From Marvania coccoides (lineage: Eukaryota; Chlorophyta; Trebouxiophyceae; Chlorellales; Chlorellaceae): 64,000 nt of DNA. Location of the stretch: positions 558,001-622,000 of the forward strand of contig OY978101.1 of NCBI GenBank assembly GCA_963854735.1, given 5' to 3'. The notes under the pieces were generated by a model that was given only the letters and a program-made list of their open reading frames with translations, was not told the origin of the DNA and did no database searches. Of the stretch, positions 53,389-64,000 are shown one piece after another. Numbering within the stretch: position 1 is the first letter of the stretch; the number at the start of each line of letters is the position of its first letter. Made by a program: the position numbers and the translations under genes.

Positions 53389-56300
53389 TTAAACTTTCAC
53401 ACTCAGTCCAGCATAGTTCGGTGCTGCAGCTGATTCTGCTGCTGCTGCCGGCAGTGGTACTCCGCCTGCCGCCTGCTGCCCATCACCCGCAGCCGCGCCG
53501 TTGAAGGCAGCGCCCGTCACAACCAAGGGCGTTCCTGGCGGGGAAATGAGCCCAGAGAAGTGGCAGAGGTGCACGTCGTTGGCCACCAGGTCGCACAGCA
53601 CGCTCCACACGTGGGGGTGCGCCGCAGCCATGGCTGCAACCCTCGTTGTGTCACCGACCAGCAACGCCAAAGCAGCGGCGTTGTTCACGCAACCCGCAGC
53701 CTCGCAAGTCGCCAGCAGGCTCTCGACGGCTGCCGCCGCCTCAGGGTCGCTTTCGGAGGCGGCAAACTCGTTGGAAGCGACAAACAGCGCCGAGGCGATG
53801 GCGGCAGCGGAAGGGGTGGTGTGGCTCAGAGAGAGCGGCACGTCGCGCGCTGTGGTGGCCAGCAGGGCTGGAAGCCCGCCGTGCAGCGCGTTGGTGGCGG
53901 TGCCAAAGGCCGCCAGCTCCCGCAGCGCCCCGGAATCCAGCAGCTTCCAGGCGTGGCGGCCCATCGCCCGCCAGGCGCTCACCGCGGTGCTGAGCTCGCC
54001 CCCCTTCGGTGCCGCTGCGGGGTCCTCCCCAGCGATCGTCGCCTGCGAGGCGGCGCGGTGCAGCCGGACTGTGGCGCTCTCCCGCTCTTTCTTGGGGTTG
54101 CCATCGTCGTCTGGGTGCTGCTCTGCGTCGGCATCTGCAAGAGCTGCCGCTGCCGCTTCTGCTGCCGCGGTGGCAGCGGCCGCTGCAGCAGCTCTATCTG
54201 CGCCGGAGAAGTAGGACCACAGCCACCCCACGCCACTGCCTTTCTTGGGGGATGCAGGAGGGGTCTCAGGATGAAGCTGCTCCGAAGCTGCTTCCTCCGC
54301 CTTTTCTGCGTCTCCTGCTCTTGGCGAGGTGCTGACCAACTCCGCCAGCTCGTCCTCTCCTCGCGGCATCAAAAAGCGCAGCAGGTCAGCAGCTAGCGCG
54401 TACGCGGACGCAGCAAGCGCAGCATGCAGCAGCCGCAGCGCCAGCCGGTGCGCTTTCACCGAACCCTCCATTTGGTCGACGATCAGCAGGCAGCACGCCG
54501 CCGGCTGCAGCGCGCCGCCGCTCAGCAGCCCCTCGCACAGCCCCGCGGGGGACCCCGCCGCCGCGAACAGCGCCGGCCAGAGCTGCGCGTCGGTTTTTCG
54601 GGCCACCGAAACAATGATCTCTGCCGCCTGCGGAAACTGCTGCACCAGGCGGGCTGCCGCCACCAGCAGCGGCCCCGCGGTGTCGCGCAGCTGCACGCGG
54701 CGTGGGCTCGGCGATGGCGCCCTGGCGGTGGTTCCCGCTGCCCCTGGCTGAGGGTCTAGGGCCACCGCCTTTCCGCCGCTGCCGGCAGGGGCCCGTAAAG
54801 CGGGAGAAGCGAACCTCACGCGGCGCACCGCCACCGGGGCGTCTGCATCCGCCTCCAGGGTGGTGAAAAGCAGCCACTCCAGCGACCGCGCAAAGTGGGG
54901 CCCCCTTGAGTGACGTGTGGCCAGCTCGAGAGCATCTGCCGCCCTGCCCTGCTCCAACAGCCGCCGCAGCAGGCACGGCAACACGGGCTGGCTCTCGGGG
55001 TGGGGGTGGAGCCCCAGCGCGGGCGGGGCGGTGGGGGAGAATGCGGCGGAGCGGGCGGCGCGCTGCGTGATACCGACGATTGAGACTTCTCGCAAGGAAA
55101 CGCCCACCGGGTAGACTTCGCGGTCAAACTCTAGCTCAGGGTCGGTGGCGTTGGAGTTTGCGGCGTTGGCGGCACTGGGGAGGCGGGTCTGGGCTTTATA
55201 AGGGGAGGCGCGCTCCCAGGCTGCGCCGCCGCTGCTGTTTTCGTAAATTGTGGAAGGGAACCACCTGTGAAAGAGAAAGAAAGAATGAAGCGATGGAAAT
55301 TTAGATGGGATTATGTTTATGGTTGTTGCAGGGAAGACACAGGAATGACAAAAAAAGAAGAACACGAAAATAAAGCAATGCAACTACTATTCATGTTGCA
55401 GAAAAATATACTTACAGCTGCATGCCGCGGGCGCCGTACGTCCACCACGGCATCTCGACCGCGCTTCCTGATGCGCCAGCCTCCTCCTCGCCGCTGGTGG
55501 TCTCCGTCGAACCACCGCCACCTTCAGAGATGCCACCAGACGATGGTTGGCCTCTCAGTGCCGCTGTCACGTCGCTGGTGTGCCTCTCCAGCCACACCGC
55601 GCTCTTCGCAACGGGAGAGTCGTCCAGCGAGTCCTCAAGGGAGATGCGCCGGCCCGTGCGGCCGCCGACGCCATTTGCTGCGTCTCTGGCAGGCGGCTGC
55701 AGCGCTGGGCGGGCCCCAGGGGAGGCTGGCAGCCAGTAGGACTCGATGCAGTCGGACAGCGGGTGTTCACTGCCCTCCTGCATGTCCAGCACGCTCAGCA
55801 TGCCTCCCCCGCGCAGAATCACGCAATGAGAGGGACCATCATCGACCGATGTCGCCGAAGTAGTTTTCCCCAGTTTTTGCTGCTGTTCCTGCTGTTTCTG
55901 GTGCTGGAAAGGCGACAGGAGGGTGGGCGGCACCAGCAGCGTGAGATCTGCCAACGCCCCTCCCAGCCCCAAAATAGAAAGTTCTCGGACCGGGGTCAGC
56001 GTGACCGCCCCTGACGCCCCAAACTCGGCGCGCAGCAGCCGAATCTCCAGCGGCGCGAACGCCAGCGCAATGTAGTGCCCCACGGAGTCCATCGCCGCGG
56101 GGAGCTGGGCCAGGGGATACCTGGCCAGCAGCGATGAAAAATCAAGGTGGTCTCGGGGGAACAGCAGCAGCGCAGGAGCAGCTGAGGAGCTGGCCCCCGC
56201 GTTGGCGGCGCTGCCTACTGCCAGTCCCGCTGCCGCCACGCTGGCGGGGTCATCCACGGCGGCTGCAGCTGCCACGGTGCCTCGAGGCAACCACGCGAGT

Positions 56301-58710
56301 GCGTGCATCTTCACACGCCGCTCCTGCATGGCGTCGCCAAACAGGCGCCACCGTCGCGTGCGGAAGTTGAGCACCGCCAGTCCGCGTGCGCCTGCCACCG
56401 CAATGTCCCTCCCCCCGCCCTCTTGTGCCAGCGCCACATGTTGGACTGGGTAGGCGGAGTCTAGGTACTGCTGCGGCAGGCGAACGTGCTCCAGTGCTAA
56501 GTCAGGCAGGCACCGCAGCGAGGCCTCGGCGTCCTCCGCGCCCAGCAGCCCTGCGTGCACTGCAGCGGCGCTGGAGGGGCGAGGCTCCGACACCACGAGA
56601 AGCCGGTCTGCCGCTTGCAGGACGAACAAGCCTTCGGGGACGGAGATGGCGACTGCTTTGGCGGCTTCTGCTGCCACAGCAGCCGCAGCTGTGGTATACG
56701 CTGCGCCATCACCGCCACCACTGCTGCCGTTGAGCAGCGGCATTTCTGGCTGCCCTGCTTTGGGGGGCTCAATAACGCGGTGCCCCGCTTGCACGGCGCG
56801 CGCAAACGAGATTTCCAACAGCTGCTGCTGCGCCTGCTGCGCGTACTCCGCCTCTACGGCGCTCAGCACGTAGCCGTGCTGTGACCACGCCAACACCGCC
56901 ACTCCTCGCTCCAAAATGCCGCCCTCAGGCGCTGGTTTGCCCAGCGGCGGGTTCAGCCCGCTGGGGGAGCACAGCACGAGCTCCGCCTCCAGGATGGGGT
57001 TGCGCGCAGACTCCCCAGGGGTGCCTACCGAGTCGTTTGCATCGCCCGACAGCATCGGCTCCGCAGGCGTTGATATTCCTTGCGCTGCCTGCCGCAGGGT
57101 GCACATCACGCGGCACCCAGAGGGCGTCCACACCGCCAGGCCCCGCTGGGAGTACCCCACGGCCACCACTTTGCCGTCGGGCGACCATTGAACCGCCCGT
57201 GCAGTGCCCACCATGGAAGAGCTGTAACCCCACTCCGCCAGCGATAGAATGCGCTCCGGCTCGGGCTGGCCGGCGGTCGCGCCGCCGGCGAGGCCGTTCC
57301 CGGTGCTGCATTTGCGGAATGACATAACGGAGGCCATAGAGTAGATGGCCAGACGGCCGTGAGCTAAGCCGACGGCAATGAAGTGGCCACTGGGCTGCAC
57401 AGCGACGGAGACCGCGGCAGTGGAGGGCGCCGCGGGTTTGTAGATCCACCGCAGCAGGCGCGCCTGCTCCAGCGCCGCCAGGCCGCTGCCTTGGGGCAGA
57501 GAAACGATGGCGACCCGGCCGTCCAGGAGAACAGCCGCAATGAGGCGCACCGCGGGGGCGTAGCACGCGCAGCGCACGGCGACTCGCGGGTCTTGCGGCT
57601 CCCTGGGCGTAGGTAGCGGCAAGGAGTCTTGCGGGGGCAGGGCAGAGGGGGTGGCAGCAGCGGAAGCGTTGTTACTGCCGGCACCGCTGATTGCAAGCTC
57701 GCCCAGCGTCGATTCCGAATCGATGCGAGGGCTGAGGGCGGCGACGGCGCTGTCTAGAACGTCAGAGGTTGCGGAGGAGGCGGAGGAAGGGCGGGCGGCG
57801 GAAGAGGAGCGCCAGAGTCTGTTGCGGGAGCGGCTGCCGGCCTCCGGGCCCTGGGGGGGCGCTAGAGGGGACGCAGAGCACCGCAGCTGCGCACAAATAA
57901 CATGGAAAGTTATTTAATGCGAGGTGTTTATATTTCAGCCAAAAATTAAGCCAATAAAAGGGGAATCAGGCCAAAATGAAAGGGGGGTCAAATATTAAAA
58001 AATTGCTTTATTTTCTGTGCTTCGGCTGTCGCTCTCACCTTTGCAGACCACGAGTAAGCCAGCATGGTCCCATTCTCCAACACAACCAGAAGCGATCGCG
58101 TGTCTCCAGACAGGTCAGCCACCCTTTCTCCTTCAGCCACGATGCTGTCAATGCTGTCGTTGCCGTTGCTGGCACCGCCACTGCTGCTGGCGCTCAGCTG
58201 TACCACGTTCTGCAGGTAAATCGACATCTTGCGGGCCTCTTGGCCGTCGGGACAGTGCCACAGCACCTCTTTGAGCGGCTGAATGCCGTAAAACAGCAAG
58301 TAGCCTAGGCTCGTCTGCAAAAAATATCAAAGAGGAAAAAACCGAATATTAGAACAAGCTCCCTACCAGTTGGTCTGACTAAAACCGGACAAAACTGTGT
58401 AAATTGCTATGGTGTTTCTTGCTACCCCTTTCTTTCTATAAGCTGCTCCACTCACCGCCACAGCTATGACCCTCCGCTGGGGGCACCACCAGGCGCGAAC
58501 GTTGCGGCCCTCATTCTGAATCGAGGCGGCGTCGCGCACGAGCTCGCCCAGCTTCAGCCGCTGCTGCGCCCCCGCCCACAGCTGCACCCCCTGGGAGGTG
58601 GCCACGAGCAGCAGGTCGCTGCCGCCGAATGAGGCGTGAACAACATCTCCTGCGGGGTCTCCCTCACCAAAGATGCGGTAAGACTTGGGGAAACCGTATG
58701 CAAAGTACAT
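53389..58710 (-). CDS. RIC1: RIC1, Rab6 guanine-nucleotide-exchange subunit
   Basis: Four exons on the minus strand: 58710-58456, 58314-58039, 57886-55416 and 55264-53389, giving 1,625 residues. The start MYFAYGFPKSYR is typical of RIC1, and TSLGYLLFYGIQ, VAVRCACYAPAVRLIAAVLL, and SSSMVGTARAVQWSPDGKVV followed by GYSQRGLAVWTPSGCRVMCT mark the N-terminal WD40-like part. The C-terminal RIC1 domain includes SQPVLPCLLRRLLEQGRAAD. RIC1 with RGP1 activates Rab6/Ypt6 at the Golgi for retrograde transport. Many Ala/Ser/Gly insertions lengthen the protein compared with animal RIC1. All introns are GT-AG. Confidence 0.92.
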
Positions 58711-59071
58711 GGCTTATATGGACATCGAGGAATGAGGGGAGATCACGAGCAAGAGGGGACCGACGAGCGGCAGAGATTAAAATGATTTTAAAACGAAAAA
58801 TATTAGTGTATGGCCTGGGAACGCGACGCTGCGGCCTCCTTTCATGTGATCATGTTGAATGCAGTCGTGTGAATGCGCTATCGTAAAATAAAAATGGAGA
58901 TACATTTCAGACTGTCATATAAAGGGAAATATTTTGGAGAAAAGAAAAGAGCGTGCAAACCTATGCTACTGGATTAATTTTATAATTTTTAGTTTGTCTG
59001 CATCGTTCAAAGACGATAGCGCGCCGTGCAGAACTCTGTCATAGGAATTATTCAATTCTCAAATCGAAAAA
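58711..59071. promoter_or_regulatory. Bidirectional intergenic region RIC1/VMA16
   Basis: 361 bases between divergent start codons, AT-rich on the VMA16 side. No motif is assigned. Confidence 0.45.
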
Positions 59072-59804
59072 ATGAAGGTTTGGTTTGTGGACACAGAATG
59101 GCTGTCGTTTCTATTTAAAAACATATCGCCATACTACTGGAGTGCGCTCGGGATCTACCTTTGCGTAGGGCTGTCAGTGATCGGCGCTGCATGGTGAGGG
59201 TTCAATGATTTCTCGCTGAAACCCTGCCCTCGATGCCTGGTTTTTGCACACACCAATCAATGCAATTCCTCATCCACACCCCACCATCTCCGCAGGGGAA
59301 TATTCATCACGGGAAGCAGCCTGGTCGGAGGAGCCATTAGAGAGCCAAGGATCACCTCCAAGAACTTGATCAGGTGCGCAGCGCTCCTGTCCCCCCCCCA
59401 CCCCCCATTGATTCCATGCCCATCGCCCTCACCAGCCCCGCCCCGCTTTCTTTCATTGCAGCGTTATCTTCTGCGAGGCGGTGGCCATCTATGGGGTTAT
59501 CGTCGCCATCATTCTGCAGACTAAAGTGGAGGCTGTGCCCCCCAACGCGGACGGCTCGTACTCTATCGCGGCAGCCAACAGCGGGTACGCCATTCTGGGC
59601 GCTGGTTCGGTCACTGGCTGGTCAAACCTGGCCTGCGGTCTGAGTGTTGGAATCGTGGGCAGCGCTGCAGCTCTGGCAGACGCAGCCAACCCCACCCTCT
59701 TCGTGAAGATTCTGGTGGTAGAGATTTTTGCCAGCGCGCTGGGGCTGTTTGGCGTGATCATTGGAATAATTTTGGCAGGAAACGCAAACTTCAAAGGAGC
59801 ATAG
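59072..59804 (+). CDS. VMA16: V-ATPase proteolipid subunit c'' (VMA16)
   Basis: Exons are 59072-59193, 59296-59373 and 59462-59804, giving 180 residues. Five hydrophobic helices are visible: [20 protein letters not shown], the segment around [16 protein letters not shown], the helix [18 protein letters not shown] with the proton-carrying Glu, [20 protein letters not shown], and [20 protein letters not shown] with a second Glu. The longer N-terminus and the Glu in the FCEAVAIYG helix distinguish c'' from the c subunit. It is part of the rotating Vo ring of the vacuolar proton pump. Confidence 0.96.
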
Positions 59805-60208
59805 AATTGTTAGTAGTTGATTTCTAGTAAAAATTGTACAATAGCTCGCTTTAAAAATTGATTTTGTTTTTATTTCTGTTTTGTTAAAGTTTGTTTCGGT
59901 GGCGCCTTTTATAGCTGGTGCTGGTGCTGCCTGTGTGGAAGGCGTGTATGCTTGTTGCCGAAGCGGTCGTTCGCAGAGAGGTCGCAGGCGGGCTAGAGTA
60001 ATGATGGCCTGCAGAAATCAGTACACCGGCGCCATCCACAGCGGATTCTAGTTCCCATTGAAGACCATAAGAGCGGAACAGCCCCTCTATTCAAGTATGG
60101 AGAGGGGGCATGATGGGGACTGCTATGTGTCCTGCTATTTTTGAAAAAATCGATCAAATTAGTTATTGTAATTGTGTACATTAGAATTGAAGTTAAAGTC
60201 ATCTAAAA
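59805..60208. other. Intergenic region VMA16/HPAT
   Basis: 404 bases. It contains a structured stretch at 60050-60121 (annotated separately) and a short inverted repeat near 59985-60013 (GCAGGC and GCCTGC). No coding gene is seen. Confidence 0.55.
60050..60121 (+). other. 72-base segment with nested stems, possible structured RNA
   Basis: AGTTCCCAT (60050-60058) can pair with ATGGGGACT (60113-60121), with one G-T pair. Inside, CCCCTCT (60082-60088) pairs perfectly with AGAGGGG (60101-60107). The size is near that of a tRNA and the outer stem resembles an acceptor stem, but no proper D, anticodon or T arms can be drawn, so I do not call it a tRNA. It may be a 3'-end hairpin of VMA16 or an unknown RNA. 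Confidence 0.35.
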
Positions 60209-62084
60209 ATGGGGCGAACTGCCGCCCATCGCCGATTTTCGCCAGCCCAGCTGGCTCTCTTGAAAGTTTCAATCGTCTTGGGAGCTGGGGTGATCGTGGG
60301 AGCTGCTCTAGGCCTTATCCTCATGGGTATGCATTGCTACAGAATCTGCTACCTGCCGGATCCCAGCCCACGTCAAAATACAGAACATTTTAATCTTGTA
60401 TTTTTCCTGCAGGGACAATCCACTCTATTATGGAGGTTAACGCCAACAGTGCACACTTTGGAAGGAAACAGCCCAGCACGGTCGTCAAAGCAGTGCCAGA
60501 GGCGCGTTCGGTAGAGGTGAAGGAGCAGCCAGCAGCAAAAGCTGCCGACAGCAGCGGTGTTGAAGAGGAGGTCTCTTATAAAATTCATACTCTGGCCACA
60601 TCTAATGGCTCTCCATATCAAAGTACGTAAAACTACACAATTCGCACTGAATTGTGGGATTCTTCTTGGCCGAAATACCGCTAATTTAGCTTACTGTTTG
60701 CTCACCCATCCTCCGCCCACTCCCTTCTCGCAGACTATCAGATGCGCATCGCCTTTGGCACCTACCAAATTATGACCCAAATGGAGGGAGGGGATCGGCA
60801 TGTGGCTTTCACGCGCATTCTGCACCGCACCAAGCCAGATGAGCTCATGGACGAGGTAGAAAGGAACAATTATTTAGACATTACCGCTGTCGTAGCTTCC
60901 TTTTTTTTTCTCGTGTGTACAATACGTCTGGCAACTGAATGCGCACAAAATTACTTCCCTTACTATTATTCAATTTTCTCCTTACGAACATGCCCCCCTT
61001 TTCCCCCTTGCAGATCCCAACGTTCCGCGCCGACCCAGTGCAGCCTGCCTGCGACGTCTACTGCGACTACCCGGTGTCTGACCGCGGCAACGCCGTGCGG
61101 CAGTTTTTCGATGCCGCAGAGGCCGACCCCTCCATGCTGAAAGCCCCCTGGGTTTACATGATTGAGAGCGACTACGTTTTTATGAAACCGCTGGATCTGC
61201 CGCCCCCAGGCTCAAAATCGAGCGACCCGCAGGCCTGGGGATTCCCTTTCGACTACATCCGGCCCGCCAACAACCCCATCCAGATGGCGAAGCTGTGGCC
61301 TGAGGGCAAAGCAGCTGATATTCCTAACACTGGCCCCGCTCCGCTGCTGATGTCTGCGGCGAACTGGAAGAAGGTGACGCCCGAGTGGGAGCGGCTATCG
61401 GCGGCGATTGAGGCGGACGAGGAGATGAAGAAGAAGCTGGGGTGGGTGAGGGAAATGTACGGCTTTTCGGTGGCACTGGCCAGCAACGGCGTGAAGACCG
61501 ATTTGACCCCGGTAGGAAAGAACAAGTTCATAGTGCAGCTGCCCATTGACTCGGGGCTGGGAGACGCACACGCCTACCACTACACACAGGTGGGAAGAAG
61601 GGATACAGAAGAAGAAGAGCATGTTTTGGGGGGAACGGAGCAAGAAGCAGCTGTTAAAGAAGCAGCCAAAACACGTGAATTTGGTACTTTTACTAAGCTA
61701 CGTTTCTGTGCAGCATGGTACTTGTACTGCTATTTTACTCTCTCTGATTAATGAACCTGTTGAATATTCAATTCGTTCTCTTTCCCTTTGGTGCTCAAAT
61801 TGATGGCTACTAATGCAAATTCGTTGCTGTTGCAGTGCACGATTTACAAAACGATTGAGGGCGAGGAGGACGTGTGGAAGTACGACAAGCGGTTCCACGT
61901 GGCGGCAGAGGAGGCGCTCAAGGTGCCTGCCATCCCGGAGCTGCCGGAGTTCCAGCCTGGCAAGTGGAAGTTCATCGAGGGGGAGCCGGTGACGGCTGAT
62001 AAGCACGCGGCCATTGTGATGATGGTGGGGCAGATGAACAAAGCTATAGCCACGCTGAAAGACCTGAGCACAAGCAGACGATGA
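60209..62084 (+). CDS. Hydroxyproline O-arabinosyltransferase-like protein (GT95/HPAT family)
   Basis: Exons are 60209-60326, 60413-60622, 60734-60855, 61014-61589 and 61836-62084, giving 424 residues. A short cytosolic tail and one anchor helix (VSIVLGAGVIVGAALGLILM) suggest a type II Golgi protein. The lumenal domain follows the HPAT family: QMRIAFGTYQIMTQMEGG, FTRILHRTKPDELMDEIPTF, VYMIESDYVFMKPL with an acidic metal-binding candidate, WGFPFDYIRPANNPI, GWVREMYGFSVALASNGV, and DAHAYHYTQCTIY. The family adds arabinofuranose to hydroxyproline of cell-wall and secreted glycoproteins; the related algal peptidyl-serine galactosyltransferases are an alternative. All introns are GT-AG. Confidence 0.87.
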
Positions 62085-62315
62085 TGCTGATTACATTTAT
62101 ATAAATTAATGACTTTGTATTTTTACCTGTCGACTATTGAAGTCCCCATGCGACACCACACGCGCATGCGAACATGGAGGGTAGCATCGACGTAATTTGA
62201 GAGAGTTCAGAGGCAGCAGCTGACTGGACAAGTTTTGAAAAATGAATTGGCGCCTCGGCTTTGCTGCGGCTCTCTTTCTCTCTCGCCCCAAAAAACATTA
62301 AAAAAATTGTTGAAA

Positions 62316-64000
62316 ATGGCAGACAAGAAGCCTCCGCCCAAGCGTCTTGGCACGCTGAGTTCAGGCATAGGATCGAAAACCGGCGATGAGAAGCGGGCAG
62401 GCGAGTGCTATGGCATGGAATTTTCGCTTAATTTATACATTCGTGTATATTTCATTTATATATAGATATAGTCGCGTTGCACCCAAGACGGGCCCAAAGA
62501 CTATTATTTATCAAATTCGCATGAAATTTTTCCCGCAGGTTCTTCAGCAGGTGCTGGCCCCTCATCAGGCCCCACTGGCGGCAGCCTGGCATCAAAGGTA
62601 AGCGACCGCACCTCCTAATGTCCTTTACGCCAATCCCTCCGCTCACAAATTTTCCACCGCCGCTGCAGTTCCGTCCCAAAAATTTCACCAAGCTAGAGGC
62701 CGCAGCCCCTGAGCCGGCGCCCCCGACCGCGGCGCAGCAAGCCGCCGTACAGCCGCAGGCCCGAGACTTCAGGCGCATGCACAAGGGCAGCAGGGGGGGC
62801 CCGCAGCAGATGCAGCAGCAGGTCATGTTTGGTGGCGGTATTGGCGGTGAGTAGATTCACACAGCATTGACGCGTAGAAAGAGACATTGCCCTTTCTACC
62901 GCTCTAATTTATACATACATAGCTACGTCAAATAAATATGCATGCGCTCTTTTGATTCTCAACAGAAATTACTGTGTATACATTTTTTTAACTGAAAATT
63001 TGACGTGTTTTTTTGACACGCTGCAGCGGGAGCGTCCCATGCGAATGGTGGAGCAGCAGAAGTGGCGGGGACGAGCGGGCGCGGTGGCGGTGGAGGTGCA
63101 GGAGGAGGGGGCAGTGGAGGCAGTGGTGGAAAGTCCGGTGGTGCCAGCAGCAGTGGCAGGAAAAAGAGCGAACCAGAGAGCCCCATCTACAAAGTTACTA
63201 AAATTAAGAATAAAGAGGGGAAGACCGCGGATGGGGGCATGCAAAGCGACAGCAGCATGAGCAGCCTGAGCGACACAGATGACGAGGGATTCACCGAAGG
63301 GTCAGTCGGAAAAAAAAAACTGTAATTATTTTATCACAAGAATCCTTGTCTCTTCCTCCCTCATTCTCTCTCTCTTCACGAACCCTCTCCTTAATTTCTC
63401 AATCGGAACCTCCATCCTCTTGCCCTTATCATCACCAAGTTCCCCCCCTTTCGTTTTAGGTACTGGCCCAACGTCATTCCCCGCATGGAGCTCAATGCCG
63501 ACGACGGCGTCGTCCCCGAGGAACTCATGGCGCGCCCGCCCGAAGATTTTGCCTCCCTCATGTCGGAGATCGACTTCCTGGGGCAGCCCGACGACGGCGA
63601 CTGCGGGCTGATGCTGTTTCAGCTGCCCTCGGTGCTGCCGATCCCCGCACCAATGATCAACGCCAACGGTGCCCTCACAGAGGAGGGCCCCGGCCCCTCC
63701 AACGCGCCCACCACCGCCGAGGGCCGCCCCGCCTCCATTGCAGAGCTCCCGCCCACCAAAATCGGCAAGATTCTAGTGCTGGCGAGCGGGGCGGTGAAGC
63801 TGCAGATCGGAGAGACGCTGTTTGACGTGGCACCCGGCGTGCCTTGCACGATGCGGCAGGAGCTGGCGGTGGTGGACCCTGTTTCGAAGGAGTGCACGAT
63901 GCTGGGGGACGTCACCCGGCGGCTGGTGGTGACCCCGGACATCGAGCAGCTGCTGAGCAACGCCCCGCTGCCGCAGTGGAAGAAAGTAGGACGAAAGTCG
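62316..64000 (+). CDS. RPC4: RNA polymerase III subunit RPC4 (RPC53/POLR3D), 3' end cut by the window
   Basis: Exons are 62316-62400, 62539-62597, 62669-62846, 63027-63300 and 63460 to at least 64000. The N-terminal half is disordered and Gly/Ser-rich with FRPKNFTKLE, a conserved RPC4 stretch. The C-terminal RPC4 domain is clear: CGLMLFQLPSVLPIP, TKIGKILVLASGAVKLQIGE, LFDVAPGVPCTMRQELAVVD and MLGDVTRRLVVTPDIEQLL. With RPC5 it forms the TFIIF-like part of Pol III, needed for termination and reinitiation on tRNA and 5S genes. The first intron must use a GC donor (GCAG|GCGAGT) to reach GSSAGAG in frame. The frame is still open at the window edge; a donor GTAGGA at about 63988 is possible. Confidence 0.92.

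Noticed and set aside
60050..60121. Possible tRNA gene
   Set aside because: Length and outer stem fit, but D, anticodon and T arms cannot be formed and no A/B box pair is visible.
1..64000. CRISPR arrays, bacterial operons, phage or plasmid features
   Set aside because: None are present. The window is intron-rich nuclear DNA; the microsatellites and hairpins do not have spacer-repeat organisation.

Overview
The window is nuclear DNA from a eukaryote, most likely a chlorophyte green alga. The evidence is a gene set of algal or plant type: a DASH cryptochrome, an ADP-glucose pyrophosphorylase-like subunit, a GT95 arabinosyltransferase-like protein, a LUMINIDEPENDENS-like protein and GPHR/GTG. 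Short AT-rich introns interrupt GC-rich exons that often encode Ala, Pro and Gln runs. Many 3' flanks carry TGTAA, the usual polyadenylation signal of green algae. I do not name a genus. Gene models were built by hand from splice sites, reading phase and protein-family similarity; coordinates span start codon to stop codon and exons are listed in each entry.

Layout, left to right: the 3' end of an unrecognised coiled-coil gene (+); an HSP20 small heat-shock gene (-) with heat-shock elements; the SWR1-complex subunit YL1/SWC2 (+); cytosolic-type tyrosyl-tRNA synthetase (-), divergent from a complete 2,834-residue ATR checkpoint kinase (+). A 2-kb degenerate region at 17.0-19.0 kb follows, possibly retroelement-derived. 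Then come an ionotropic glutamate receptor-like channel (-), a frameshifted ADP-ribosylglycohydrolase pseudogene (-), a HAD-like hydrolase (-) divergent from PRMT4/CARM1 (+), palmitoyl-protein thioesterase 1 (+), and GPHR (-) divergent from CRY-DASH (+).

From 32 kb: three covarying hairpins between CRY-DASH and ClpP; mitochondrial-type ClpP (-), only 95 bp from a very large M1-family membrane metallopeptidase (+); a LUMINIDEPENDENS-like nuclear protein (+); a GH9 cellulase with a cysteine-rich PAN/Apple-like N-terminal domain (+); a DAG-lipase-like protein (+); TBL1 (-); ribosomal protein L12 (+); an AGPase-like protein that has lost active-site motifs (+); a repeat-bearing region with a helicase-associated-domain remnant; RIC1 (-); V-ATPase subunit c'' (+); an HPAT-like glycosyltransferase (+); and RNA polymerase III subunit RPC4 (+), which runs off the window.

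Most genes are ordinary housekeeping genes packed at 0.1-0.5 kb spacing, often as divergent pairs; there is no operon or gene-cluster logic. The most notable signals are: about 7 of about 72 modelled introns appear to use GC-AG splice sites; an 86-bp dispersed element occurs in three copies (one truncated); a triplet of covarying hairpins lies between two convergent genes; an AGPase paralog is probably catalytically dead; and an M1 peptidase keeps its zinc site but carries a large Pro-rich insertion.
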